Under the pieces are notes generated by a model. It did no database searches. It was not told the DNA's origin and saw nothing but the letters and a program-made list of their open reading frames with translations. Position numbers and translations under genes: made by a program. DNA of 64,000 bases from Hybos culiciformis (Eukaryota; Arthropoda; Insecta; Diptera; Hybotidae), in assembly GCA_964007475.1 (NCBI GenBank), contig OZ023274.1, positions 6,076,001 through 6,140,000 on the forward strand. Reading direction: 5' to 3'. Positions 13,196 through 27,500 of this stretch are shown piece by piece; position 1 is the first letter of the stretch; each line of letters begins with the position of its first letter.

Positions 13196-13457
13196 CAAAT
13201 AGGTAGCTCTAATGAAATAAAGATTATCTGACCAAAAATTTGGGTAGGGACTTACGGTTAGGGCCTTGCCTGCTCAAAATATGCAAAAAAAAAAAATTTT
13301 TTATAGGTGCCGGTTAGTTCGTGCCGGCTCAAAATATACAAAAAAAAAAAAATTCAAAATAGGTAGCTTCGATGAAATAAAGATTACCTGACCAAAAATT
13401 TTGGGTAGGGTTCTAATGTTGAGGGTCTTCCCGGCTCAAAATATGCAAAAAAAAATT
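13196..13457. repeat. Diverged tandem repeat, about 100-bp unit
   Basis: Two diverged copies (about 13196-13290 and 13355-13450) share the order AGGTAGCT..., GATGAAATAAAGATTA-CTGACC, TTGGGTAGGG and GGCTCAAAATATGC followed by an A-run. A partial copy lies between them at about 13311-13352. The unit has more G/C than its surroundings. It looks like a degraded tandem or satellite-type repeat. Confidence 0.7.
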
Positions 13458-16400
13458 TTGTTGTTTCATAGTTTAAAGCTTTTCAGTATTAACTTCTTTA
13501 GGCAGTTCCTATGACTGCTTCGTGTGTTTTTTTTTTTACCAAAAGCTATGGAAATCAGGTTTTTTTCTTTTATTCAGTCACAAATCAACTATTTATAGTT
13601 GATATGTGAATATTTTGACAAACAAAATTCTTATTGTGTTAAAAACAAAAATTAATGACTTTAAGTCAGTTTAACACAATAATATTAAATAAAAATATTT
13701 CCCAAATAAATTAACTAAGTTTTTTTTTGATTGAAAAAATAAATTAATTGTTATCACATACGCTGCGAGAGTATTTATATTTCGGCCCACCTGCATAATA
13801 TTTACATCAACAAAAATAAATTGACTCAACTAATGTTATTTTTTTATTTATTATATTGACTTGTGATGAATAATATTATAATTACAAGGAAAATAAGTTA
13901 ATTATACGATATATTATATATTTATTATTAATTATTATTAAATGAAACGTGCCATATTTTTAACGAAAATAAAATTTTTATCTAAAAAAAAACTATTATT
14001 CGGTATAGCAAAAATTAGCGCAAATTTATTTATTTTTTTTTTTTTCATATAAAGAAAATAAGAAAGTAATTTTTTTTTTCCTTTCAAAAATAATAATTTT
14101 TGATTAGTTGTATTTTTATTTATATTGGAATTTATAATTTTCTATATATTAAAAACTATTCATCTAAATAATTTTAAATGATTTAGAAAAAAAAAATTAT
14201 TAAAAATCATGTTTGTACCTAACTGAATACATAAAGCTTAAAAATTATATTTTATCACCGTGGACCAATAAAATAAAAAAAAAAAAATTTTAAAAAAAAT
14301 TAAACCATTTTAAAAAATGTTGTTTATACAAAAACAAAAAGAAAATATTTATTAAGGTGCGCCACACACATTTTAGAGTGCGGATAGTTTTGTTTTTTAT
14401 TTTTGTTTTTATTGAAATACCACAATTAACACCATACGAATTCAATCAATATATATATAAATATAAAAGCATTTTATTAATCTTATTATAAAAAATAATA
14501 ATAATAATAATAAAAATCAAAGAAATTATAAAATCTTTAAAAAAAAAATAATTTTAAATTATTTAACCTACAAAAACAGTTGAAAGTTTAAATTGAAATT
14601 TTAATATTAAAAAAAAAAAAATGACAGAATTTTTTATAATTAAAATAAATAACAATTTAATTCGTTCGCGGACAAAACAATCACGATATTAATTAATAAA
14701 ATTGATAAATTCAATAATTGTAAAATTTGTATTTTAGATTTATTCAGTTTGGAATTTATCTTAACGACGTCAGAGGGTTAAAAGAAAATTTATATTAATT
14801 TTCATTCAATTTTATGTTGTTATTCTCATCAATTTCAAAATTGAAAAACAAATAATACATATTATGGAACAGCTGATCTTACTTTATTTATTTGATCTTA
14901 CTATTGATAACATCTTTTGGTTAAAAAAACAATATATAGGTATATCTTTTTATTCATAAAACAGCTGACTATATACATTTGACAAAAAATTATGGGCCAC
15001 AACAATCGAAAATTGAATGAGAGATGGAAAATTTTTGAATTTGAAATACAATAAAAAAAGAAATTTGCAGCCAACATTCTCTCTTCATTTCATAAAAATT
15101 AGGCCATTCAAATCACATAAAAAAATCTAATACCAAGTTACACTATCATTAAAATCATGATTTACATATAGGTACTTAAGGTACTAGTACATAAAACTGA
15201 AATTTTTTAATGAAAATTTAAACACATTTTGTTTTTAATAGAACATTTTTATGCATTAATGAATTGCATTTTACTTATACAGTAAAAAGCAAACTTTTTT
15301 TTTTTATGTTGCAGTGTGTAAGTGAATTGCAATTTTCTTGATAATAGTTACAGCAAAAAAATTATTAAATAAAAATAAAATTTTAAATAACCTTACCCAG
15401 ATTTTTTTTTTTCTTAATATTTTACCACGTAGAATGTTATGACTAATTATGTCAGAAGAAACTATTGGCAATCCTAAGCACAATGAAATAAATTTTTTAT
15501 TTGTGCCGTGAAATTAGCGAAGAATATTATTCATTAGTTATATTACTTAGATCTAGTTTATTTACTTTTAGTATCTTTAAATTAATTTTCTTATCCCTCT
15601 GAACACTTGCGATATCATGAGCATGATCATTTTTTAATATACTTTCACCATTAGGTATACGACAATTTAACATTATCTGCAAAACATTTTCTGTACTAAC
15701 TTGATTTTTTCATATTATTTTATTAATGTTAACTGTAAAGTTGAATACTTTTAATAAAATTTAATTTAGAAACAAAAAAAAAAGTCAGTATACAAACAAA
15801 ATAAGAATAAGTATGTAGTAAAAAAATTTACTAAAGGAATTTTTATTTTGCATATTATATGTCTAACTTTTCATATACATATTATGTTGTACATATACAG
15901 ATTTTAATAGATATTCCTATCTACACTGTTGTTGGTATCAAGTATTTGTACACATAGTCACATAGGCGAAATTAATAGTTTTTTAATCGAATATTATGGC
16001 GGACAAGACCAACTAACCAAAAATTATATAGATTCATTATGCACAAAATGCGATTATCTTTAATTGTTCGAAAATTTCATCATTATTAAATTACGATGTT
16101 CTACCCAGTAGCCATATTAGAAGACCTTAACCGAAACCCATAACGAATCTTTGTGTATAATTTTATTTGAAAATTAAACTCAAACCAAAAATGTGCTGAT
16201 TATTTTTTACATAAAGATAATGTGCACAAAAAAATAAATTTATAGAGAAACAAAATTGAATAAAATTACATAAATTTCATTCACATAATTTGCATAATAT
16301 TTATTCTCATATAATTATGTTCTCGCATTCATTTTCTTTCAAAAGAAATAATAAAGATTCATATTTCGTTCTGTATTTTTTATTTTAATGTAAAGTTTCT

Positions 16401-18268
16401 TTAAAACATTTCCTGAAGATTCCTTCAATAATTATACCTCTATTATACGGAAAATTCATTAAAACATTTTTAAATATACAAATTTCGTATGATCAGCTGA
16501 ATGCTTGTAACTCCACAACTCATAATTCTTAATACTAAAGTTTTATATTCAGACTATTTTTTTTTGACTAACTATCATTTTCGATTGATGGACAAATAAA
16601 CACTTGGAACTAGTTAAAAACTCAACATCAGTGTCATGATAAGTTAATTGCTATTAAAATGTTTCCTAGTTTTCTTGAATAAAAACCTTTCGATTAAAAT
16701 AACTTAAATTTCCCACAGCTTTCCACCACATTTAAGTAAGAAATTTAGTGAAAAAAATATATATTTCTGATCAAAAATTAAATTCAAATTATTATATATT
16801 TATTATTATTTTTCTATCATTTTTAGTTTTTCAGAAAATTATGTGAACCTTAATTTTCTAAAATAACATAATAAATATGAAAATTTCATAAAAATGATGT
16901 CAATTACATGATTTTTTAGATATACAAAATCATGCATATAAATCAGTATCAGATATGTGATAATTTCACTCACAAACATAAAATTCATATTCAATAAATA
17001 AAAAAAACCATTACACTTAAATTACACCAAATTAAGTAACTGGAAATAATTTTTTTTTCTTTAACTGAAAAATCTAAAGGAAATTTCAAATCAATAAAAT
17101 TCAATAATATCTAATTGTTGCTTTTCCTGTCTTGCAACAATTTTTCTTGAATAATGATGATAAAATTTTATTTTTATTTTCATGAAAACAAAAAAAAACA
17201 AAAACAAGAAATCAGTTTTATTTACTATGCACTGTGTTGTGTACAAAAATTATGTTTGTTAAATATCTACTATGTATTCGTGTATATAATACTTTTTCTT
17301 TTTCCAGTTTTATGGCCGATATTTATATTAGAAAGAATAAAAAATTTTCCCGAAGAAAAATAATCTTAATAAAAAAAATAATACAAATTTTCTTCCTCTT
17401 AACATTTAACTATCTCTATATAGTTATTTCTGCTTTCAAGGACATCTCTGCATAGGCAAGGTTCTTTATTTTTAATTATACTACATTTATTTTCTTATTT
17501 ATTCAAAGTAATAAGGGTATGTTAGTTACTGGAAAAAGTATGGACAAAATACCAATGAATATTCTTGCATAATGTTAGAGACATACATTCTATTTTTCTG
17601 TAGGTATGTACATCAGTGTATATTTTTAAATAATGTGCTGGAGATTCGAGGAAGCTTACTTTAGGACAGATTTTCTATTATTATGATGATTGATTAAAAT
17701 ACAACGTTTTTTATTCATCGACCAATAAATATATTTCGAGATAAGATTAAGATTTTCATCAGGAAGTTTTATAATAACGTTCTTTTCTTTTTATATTTAT
17801 ATATTTTTTTTTAATATTTGTAATTAATTTTTATATAAACTTTAACTTAATTTATTTTTCTTTTTCTTGAATCTTTGAATAAAAATTATTTAATTAAAGA
17901 ACTCTAACCTCGCTCGGACCGATTGACCACCCTAATTTATATTATAAAGCAAAATATACGTATTTCTTGCTAGAATTTAAATGACATTTTTTATTTATGT
18001 TAATTTCTAATTCATTCGTTAAAACATATAGAATTTAAGATCAAAGAAGAAAATTACAAAAAATAATATGATTGAAAGTGAAATATAAATATATAAGTAT
18101 ATTAACAAACATCAGCCATCAATAAACAGCACGTAATGATTATCAAACGTCAGTCTAAAAAAAAATGAAAATAACAATAATAATAACACCATAATAATAA
18201 CACAAAAAAAAATCATAAATAACAAACTAAAAATAAACGATAAATTAAAAAAATATATTTGTAAAAAT

Positions 18269-18435
18269 ATGGATAATGACGTTTTGAATGCATTAAAATC
18301 ACGTGCTTGTTATTTACCAGGTGGACGTGATCTTGATGGACGCATAATATTAATAGTGAATATTTTAAATGATTTGGAACAAGGAAATCAAAAATTTCTA
18401 GAAATTTGTATAAATTATATAAAACGATCATTAAG
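18269..18435 (+). CDS. SESTD1: SESTD1-like exon 1
   Basis: ATG GAT AAT start at 18269; ends with phase 2 before gtaaat. It encodes the start of the SEC14 module, MDNDVLNALKSRACYLPGGR. The spacing from Met to the PGGRD motif equals that in vertebrate SESTD1, which supports this start over an upstream one. Confidence 0.85.
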
Positions 18436-18457
18436 GTAAATTTGGTATTAATAAAAA

Positions 18458-18518
<61 letters not shown>

Positions 18519-21500
18519 TTTAAAAATTAAATTTAAATTTATATTTAAAAAAAAAAATATTATTTTATTAAATTATTTGTCTTCTAAAAAATATATGTTT
18601 ACTTATTTTTTGAAAAATCATTTGAGAACAATTCAAGTCTCAATTTGCTTCAAAACTCATTTATTTTTTTTTTCGACATACTAATAATGAGAACTTAAAA
18701 AATAATCTCGCCAAGGCCTTTTTTTAACATTTTGAATAAATATGGGGTGATTCAAATAAATTTTTTCTTAAAAGCATTATACAAATTATATTTAAGTTAT
18801 ATTAATATCGAATTCAGGGTAAAATCTTAAGCAGTACTCAAATTTCCGTCCGACAGAATAATATTTCTTATTATTCATCTTTGCATGATGATGTTAAATA
18901 CTTAATTAAATATAGTGAAAATATGAAAATCTTATAAAAACACATAAACATATACGATAATAATTAGCCATTATGTTTTTGTTAATCTGAATGAATAAAT
19001 ATTTTGATTCCACGAATAAATCACATTGAACCTGAATTATTATTTACATTCGTACATATGTATGCATTGTATATACAACATTTATATTTTTGAAAAACCA
19101 TAAAAATTTGCACATTTTAAATGATTACTCATTAAAGATGATGTGAATAATAAATAATTATGAATGAATAATATGTAGCACACAGATCATATAGTGGCAC
19201 AAAAAAGTAATTTAAATTTTTTTCGTATATTCATATAATATAAATCATGATGACATAAACCTCACATTTTCATTAACTTTATAGGTTAACTGTCTGATAT
19301 GATAATAAGCGGACACATAAGTTTACCTAATTTATGAATTTTTATTGTATTTAACACTTAGTACCAAAAATATACCACTATATCGATACCCATATGTTAA
19401 TTATTAAGTTTATCTACCTTCTGGTTTTATTTAAATGAAATTTTGAATTTTTGTTTGTATAAAAAAAACCCCATCTCTCACTTTTAACTTTTAGTCACGA
19501 TCTAATAACAGCCCATGGAATTACAATTATAATAGATGCACTAAAATGCTCGCCACGAACAATAAGAACTCAATTAAATGAAATTAATAATTTATTAAGT
19601 GATATTGATAACAAGAACATTTTGCTAGTCAAATCGGAATGCTTTTGGGAGAAACATGTCGATCATTGTGCCAAACACAACTACAAAGATGAGGTAATTT
19701 TTTAATTATTTGGAATTCAAAAATTTTATACTAAAATTTTTATTAAAAGTTCCTCTTATTATTTATGTAATTTGTTTGAGCCTTTTATGTTTATAAATTT
19801 TTTAACTTTGTAATGCTCGATCAGTTTATTCTGTGTGCCAATACTTTTATGTATCATTGTACGCTCAAATAAACATAAAAAACAATCTAGTATAACGTAA
19901 GTTAAAAAAAATAAAAAATTAAATATTTTCTTTCAGCCAATTGTGGTATCAAAATTTCGTTTACAAAAATTCATTGATACCAATGAATTGCCCGAAGAAT
20001 TTGGTGGTTCACTTTATTATAATCATGATCTCTGGTTGCAAAATCGTGTTGTAAGTAACAACAAATTTATTAAAATCATATATACGTATATTTATAAATG
20101 CCTAAAAATTAGTTTTCATTTTTCAATAAAAATGTAAATATATAAAAAATTGATGAATTCATCAAAGGTTTTTTTCTCTGATTATTATTATAAAATAAAA
20201 AATGAAGAGAAATAAAAAGTTAAAAAACAAAAAAAGATTGAATTTATTCAGGTAGATTAATTTATTTTTTTTTTCTTGTTCTTTTCTTTCACAGCAATTT
20301 GATGAATTCAAAATGAAATATGAGAAAATCATTAGGGATTTGGATAATTTACATAAAGAATTATTAAATAATAAATTGATTATACCGTCTGGATTTGATT
20401 TAGTTTTTAAATCATGTTCTAAATTGTATAAAAATGTTCAAATTGAATTGGAGAAAACAATAGATGATGGTAAGAAATATGTAATTGTGACTTTTAATAG
20501 AAAGGAAATACATTTTAATATCAAATCAAAGTTTTTTTTTTATGAAATAAAATGTTTGTTTCGGTTGCATTGATCCACTATGATGTTTTTTATAGTCGTT
20601 TAGTAGAGACTGTGGACTATCCATGTACACAAACTTTACTGAAAATTCTTTTTAGTACCTTTCTACTACCTTTTTAATACTGCAAATATATCTTAACACT
20701 TATCGTAACAATTATATTGCCTTCATTTTAGTTCATCGAAAAGTTCGAAACTTAAAGATTTGCGCTTAGACTGGCCTTTTTTATTTTAAATCAAAGATAT
20801 GAAATGAAAATAATTATTTTCCTCATTTTTATTTAAAGGTTCTATAGTAAATTAAAATTATGTTTTCTAATTTTGTTTATTTTCTTTGCCACTCTTAAAA
20901 AAGCAATGAAGAAGAAAATTTTAAAATTATAAATTTTCTGATTGCAAAAAAAAAAAAAATATACAAGAAATAAAAGATAATTAAATTCATTAGTAATCGG
21001 ATTATTATGTAATGAAATTCAAAGAATAAATTAAGTAATTCTGGCACATTGTGTGGCCAATTGTGCAGAGCAGTCGGTTAATTGATCATAAATAAATAAT
21101 CAGAAGATATGCTTCCGAATTCTCAAATTCAACTATTTTTACATTTAGTTTATAAATCATTAATATTTTTTTCTGGCCCATTTATTCGTTTGGTAAAAAT
21201 TTAGCTCACTGCTAATTTCTCCTTTTATTCACTAATAACTATATGTCATAATATAATATTAAGTCTTAAACTGTCTTCGTAATAAAACTTAGTCAATTTT
21301 CTTAAGTACAATAAAAATAAGAAAACAATTATGCTTAAATATTCAATGCTTGAATTTTTATTATTAATTCATGATGTGTGCCCTCAAGCTTAACTTTCTT
21401 ATATTTAAATTAGCATGACATTAAAAAAAATGAGTATAAATATCATTATTTAAATATTTTCTGAAGTTTAAAAAGGTATCTAGTTAATAAAATAGGTAAC

Positions 21501-24500
21501 ATAAACTCTCCAGCGGTCCATTAACATTCTGGTATTTAAAAAAAAAATGTTTTGTCTATAAAATCTTAGGTTTTGTTTTCATTGCAAAAATTTGTATAAA
21601 TTTCTTGTGCCCTGTAATAGGAAACCAACTTCTGCAACAAAATGAATCATTGAAATAAATATTTTATTGCGACGATTATGTTTATGTTTAATGTGTACAA
21701 ATACTATTTAACTATTTCATTATATACTTAAGATTTTTTTTTTTCTTTTACATTAATTTGTACTTTCAAGCTAAATATGAAAGTAAATATTTAACCACAA
21801 TAATAATTTGATATCACTTTAATTACTTTGAAAAGCAGGTGAATAAAATATTCTTAATAATCATTAGTTCAACGATTTGAAAAGTTTAGATAGCTCAGAA
21901 ACCATAAAAGAATTATTTATTGAATAGCTCTTTTTTTCAATTTATTTAAACTTGATTAAACCTATTTCAGAGCTTATTTACTCAAAATCCTCTATTTCAT
22001 TAATTAATAATTAAACACTTTAAAATAAAAAGGTGGAAAAACAAAATTATCCGAACTTTTAGAAAGTTTAATTACACTGGCCTACAAAAAATTTTTTTTG
22101 TATTGGAGCAGCTCTGTTCGCATATGTAGTCGGTAAAGTAGTTAGTATGAACTACATTGCTGCTACTAGATGTCAGCTGACAGCTCTGGTTTACCTAGAA
22201 TTCTTATTTCAAATTTTTTACGGTTTTATTCAAAATCAGTCCATGTTATAACTACTTTTATGACATTAATCGTATAAATTTATGATGGCAAGTAAGTCAA
22301 GAAGTTGCATTAACGATCCTGATATGTTTTATTACATATACAGTGAGTATATAATGAAAGATCAACGGAAACCGATTAATGACACGGTAATTCGCTTGTA
22401 TTCTGTATACTTTGGTATTGATTGCCAATCAAGATAAAGAGGTGATATGAAAAATGTGACTAGTTTCCTTGTATCAGCTCACAAAATATTACCAAAATCA
22501 GGTGTAAAATCTTAGGCACCAAAATGACTGTAGGCCAGCGTTATGGCTTTATTGTTGTCTTTATAACTGATTTCATCTTCACGATCGACGTGCTATTATT
22601 TGCGTAAGGGCGATTTTTTAGTTGAATTGTCAAAATATAGATAGATAATAAATTTAACTCAAATCTTTGGTTGAACAAACTTTAAGCTCTCTATAACAAT
22701 AGAAAAGTTATTAATTTACAAAGAAAAAAAAATATAATTGGCAATTTTCTCATCTTCCCAGGTAATCAATTGGTTATGCACATTTCGTGTACATATTTTA
22801 CCAATGATATCGATATTTCTTATAATAATAAAACCACAGCAATGATAACCACTCCTAGTAGTAGTTCATCTATAAAAATTCCACAAGATTTATTAAATGC
22901 AATAGAAAATATTCAAGAAATGTTAAATGATATAGAAAAACATCAAACAAATGTACGTTTGGCTTGGCTTCAATTTTTAAAATTATTACATGATTCACGT
23001 GAACTATCTGCCCTAGAAGAAGGTGTCACCTATGTGACAAATTGGATTTTGGGAACAGGAGAACAAATATTAAATCGTCATTATCGTATTGGCTGTGATG
23101 TAGCTTCTTGTGAAGAACTACGTTTAGAACATGAAAAATTTGAATTTGATTGTAGTGAAATTTATGGTTTTTATGCTGAACTATTATACAGAATTAGATC
23201 CTATTCATCGGATACAGAGACATTGGCATATAAAGACTTAATGCTTCAAAAAGATTTTATGGATTTTGTATGCCGAAGTTTTGCTACACGAATTGAGCGA
23301 AGACGTAATCTATTAATAATTTCATCAAAATTTTATCGTTTAGTATCTGAATATTTTGATAAAACAAGTGATGTATTCGAATCGTTGGTGATGGGTAATA
23401 AAGTTGAAGATTTTGAATTAGCTGCTAATAATTTAGAAAAATTAAAAGAATCACAACAAATTTTAGGTATATATTAAATAATATAGATAATGATGTTAAA
23501 AATACTTAAATATTTGGTTGAAAATAACAAATTAGTTTTTATGTCGTATAGTTAGGAACTAAAATAAAGCTTGACTAATTGATAAAAAATTACAAAATCG
23601 CTTCTTATGTATTGTTTTATATTTTGAAAGAAAGAAAAGATTTATTTAACATCCTGTGCAATTGATAAACAAACAAGGTTTCTTAATTGATAGAAATATG
23701 ATCTAAAAGAAAATTATTTATCATTATTGTCAGATGGATGTCGTCTATATGCTTACGCTGTGGTTTATGTTAAACTAATCATTAGCACATTTTTGTATAT
23801 ATATTTTTTCAAAACAAAGAAACATTGAAAACAAATAAAACATAAAGTTATTTTAGATTTTTTTTTTTTTTTTTTTTTGAAAGTATGACAAGTCAAAACC
23901 CAAAAGAAAAATTCTATTTCTCACTTTTATGGACTTTTGTAATTCTAAATATGTAAACAAGTAAGGTTTTAACCTGTTTATTTTCCATGAAAAATAAATA
24001 AAAAACTTTTTAAAAAAAAAAAATTAAAATATTTTCTCATAAAGAAAAGCAAAAAAAAAAATATATATTTTTTTTTTATGGTCAAACATGAAATAATTGC
24101 GGTTTTGTCAACCAACAACCTAAATAAAATATAAAAAAAATTAATATAAAAAATAAATGTTAAATATTTTCAATTTCTTCATTTTTATTTTCTTGTTATT
24201 CTGGTAAACCACAGAAATTGTTGAAAAAGAACTAATTAAAGATGGTGAAAAATTAAGTGACATCCTTGCGATGCCGGTTAAAGATTCACTTGGACGTGAT
24301 TTGGATGTTGATTATAGCGATGATATTGTTAATATACGCGACATTTTAGATGCAACAATAGCCAGACGTAATATATTCATCGATAGTGTTGAATTACAAA
24401 AATTAACATTGGAACAAGTTACACACATTCAGAAATATGAAAATGATTTAAAAATGACAATTAAATGGATGAATGCATTGTATAATGTTATGATTAAATG

Positions 24501-27500
24501 TCATTCACATGTTGGTTGCAGTATGCATGAAATTCAAGTACAAAAAGATGAATTACAAACGTTTCAAGAAACTGGAAAAGTATGTGTTAAAAATTTTTAT
24601 AACAAAATTATTGTTTTACGGAAAAAATTATTTCATTTAATACTAAATTTAAAAATTTATAGTTTTTTTTTTATTTTAGAGAGGTTTGTTGAAATATTCA
24701 TAGAGTTTGAAAAAGTTCCTCATGTTATAAAGTCAAAGTAAAAAAATTTCGAAGTGTGATTGGAACAATTAAAAATTCAAAACTATATAATTTATGTATT
24801 AGTTTGGTCCTAAATCTAAAATCCAATCACTATTCTAGAGTAATTTTTCATTTTAAGTACATATATATTCATCTTCTAATAATATAAAAAAAAACTACAA
24901 TTATTACCGTTACATAAATAAATTTTAATTTATATATTTTTTATATCTGACTAGTTTTAATAACCACTTAATTGACGTTAAAATTATATATTTATATATG
25001 CAAGAACTTTTCAAAACGGTCAGAGATTAAGAAATCAGTATAAGAATTGAGGAAATCAGTTATTAAAAACTAGTTATTTATGGAAAAATTCCTTTTTCGA
25101 TATAAAAAAAAAAAAAATAAAAACAACATAAAAAGCCTGAGTACAAATTAGAAATAAAAAAAAATTATAAGAATTAGTTACAAAATTAATACGTCGTGGA
25201 ACAGGGAATATATAAAAGTCAATTCTAATCAAAGTAAATTTGTCTTTTTATTTAATTTTTTTATTTTTTTTTTATTTTCATATTTTAATAAAAAATAAAC
25301 AAACAATTTCCTTACAGATGATTGCTTCAATGAACAAAATATTATAAAAACGATCATCTTTTAAACTCGGTAGCCCTTTTTTCTATTAAGATCTTGTCCA
25401 TAGAATTAAAAATAATTAAATTTACTTTCCTCCTTTAATGATGAAAAGCAAAAAATTTTCTTGAAAGTTTTTTTTAATGTAAAAAATTGGTCAATTGAAT
25501 TTAATATCAAAATGTTACAATATTAAAAGTGATAGAAATGTGCAATAAAACCTCTATAATTCTCACATTAGCTCGAAACTCGAGCTTCGTTAACCTTTTC
25601 AAAATGTTTCTCAATTAGCGAAGTAAATAGAATTTTTGATTTATACTTTCATTTTCTAAACTAGATTAATTATTTATCAAAATGTGTAACTTGTAAGATC
25701 CGCGCAATAGATTGCCAACGCCTGAATTTGTTCTACAAAATCAGTTTGCATTTTAATCAGATAGATAACTTTACAGTAATTAAATAATTAAATAAAACAT
25801 AAATAAATAATAGGTGCTATTTCAATAAATTATTTTAATACCATTAATTATTATTTATTTTTTATATTTTTCACAGAATATATATAGTTACGGTTGCCAA
25901 TTAGTTGAAGCATCACTATCATTACGGCAATCATGTAAATTTAATATTGATGTAACACACAGTATGAGTTATAAACTAAAGCAAACATGGTTTTATTTGC
26001 AATCAATTAGTCAAGAACATATGGTACGTTTACGTGTTTCAGCAGTATTCCATCGTAGTGTTGAAGAATATAGTCAAAAATTGTTAGATCTAAAATCAGC
26101 TGTACATCAATTAAATGATGTGGTCGATGAACCAGAACGACGTTGTATTCGTTTACGAAAATATTTATCATTGCGTGAGCAATTATTAGTTGAAGTAGGT
26201 CGTATGGTGAGACTAGGAAAATTATTAAAAACAAGATTAAAGGAACCATTCATATTGGATGACACTAATATAGAGAATATGACACACACTATCAGTAATA
26301 GCAGTTACTGCAGGTAACATGTTTTTCGTTATAAAAAAAGAAAATTATTTTTATAAATTTATATCTTGTAAAATTTTACAATAATCTCTTACAAAATTTT
26401 TACAATATCCGGCTTTTAAAGAAAAATTTCTTTCCAATCATTTTAATATTAATTTTAATATTTTAATACGCAAACTACACAGAAAGAAATTTGCTCTTAC
26501 TGAAAACTAAAAAATGCGTTAAAATCAACGAAAATTTCGTTGATTTTGCACATACGAACATTTCGTTGGAAAAAGAACGTTGTTCGTTAAAAAAGTTCGT
26601 TATACCCCAAAACCAAAAACCTTTCAAATTCATCAGCAAAAACACCGCAAATACAAAAAAAAAATTTATTAAGACTAAATATTACTTTTTTTTATTTAAT
26701 TTTTTATTTTTTTATTTTTTTTTATTAATTTTGTTTTATTTATTTTTCTTTTCATTTTTTTCTCTTTTTTTTTTTTTTTTTTATTCTATTTTTTTTTTTT
26801 TTTATATTTTTTTTTTTATTTTATTAAATTTTTTTTTATTTATTTTTCTTTTTTTTTTTATTTATTTTTTAAATTATTATTTTTTTTTTAATCATTTTTT
26901 TTATGCCCGCTTGTAGCTTCGAACCACCGTCCTAAACATTGCAATCCACCAACTCTGCCACTGAGCTATGAACTAAATTTACAGCAATGTGTAAAATGGA
27001 AAATATAAGTTCTGTATGGATTGAAATTTTTGTTTCCCATATTTAACGATTAACGAATTTTTTTAACGAGTACTAAAAAAGGTTAGTTTTTCTGTAATGT
27101 GAAAAAATACGAAATTTACGTTATCAAAACCTACATTTTCTTAAATTTTCGTTATTTCAACGAGACTTTCAATAACGGACTTTTTTGACGTAAACGTTAC
27201 GACCTTATTTTTCTCCGTGTATAAATTAAAAAAATTAAAATAAGAAATCTTATACACCAAAATTATTATGGTAAAAATAACTTTATTTTGAGATTAATTT
27301 ATCAGCAACGAGACCTACCTTGGACCTACTGCAAATCAAAAACTCCATTTTTATTGAGTTTTGTTTCTTTTCCAAATATTAAGGTTATTCATATGGGATA
27401 AAATGTATATAATATGACATATCAATCTCCCTTAAATTATTACTAAACCATCAAAGTATTATCTGTAAGAAAAATCCTTTACTTCATGGAGCACCATGTT

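Larger units (their letters stand above)
8643..18268. other. Divergent spacer between the Ig/FN3 gene and the SESTD1-like gene
   Basis: About 9.6 kb separates two coding starts that point away from each other, so both promoters should lie here. I found no convincing exon. Open frames near 12379-12645 and 17154-17455 are A/T-rich and dominated by Phe/Ile/Lys/Tyr, as expected by chance. A short less AT-rich patch at about 17908-17935 and a TCAGTC initiator-like motif at 18150-18155, about 119 bases before the SESTD1-like ATG, are possible promoter elements but weak. Confidence 0.5.
20470..22761 (+). other. SESTD1-like intron 4
   Basis: A 2.3-kb intron with donor gtaaga and acceptor cttcccag. 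It contains a small TIR element with a degenerate reading frame (22075-22540) and otherwise only AT-rich sequence. Confidence 0.75.

Noticed and set aside
18269..26313. Trio/Kalirin or PLEKHG4 as the identity of the SEC14-spectrin gene
   Set aside because: These also start with SEC14 and spectrin repeats, but they continue into a RhoGEF (DH-PH) module, which is absent here. The EEFGGSLYYNH motif and the first spectrin repeat fit SESTD1 better.
26491..26916. 141-codon frame
   Set aside because: Most of it is translated poly-T (Phe runs) inside the TA-flanked element.
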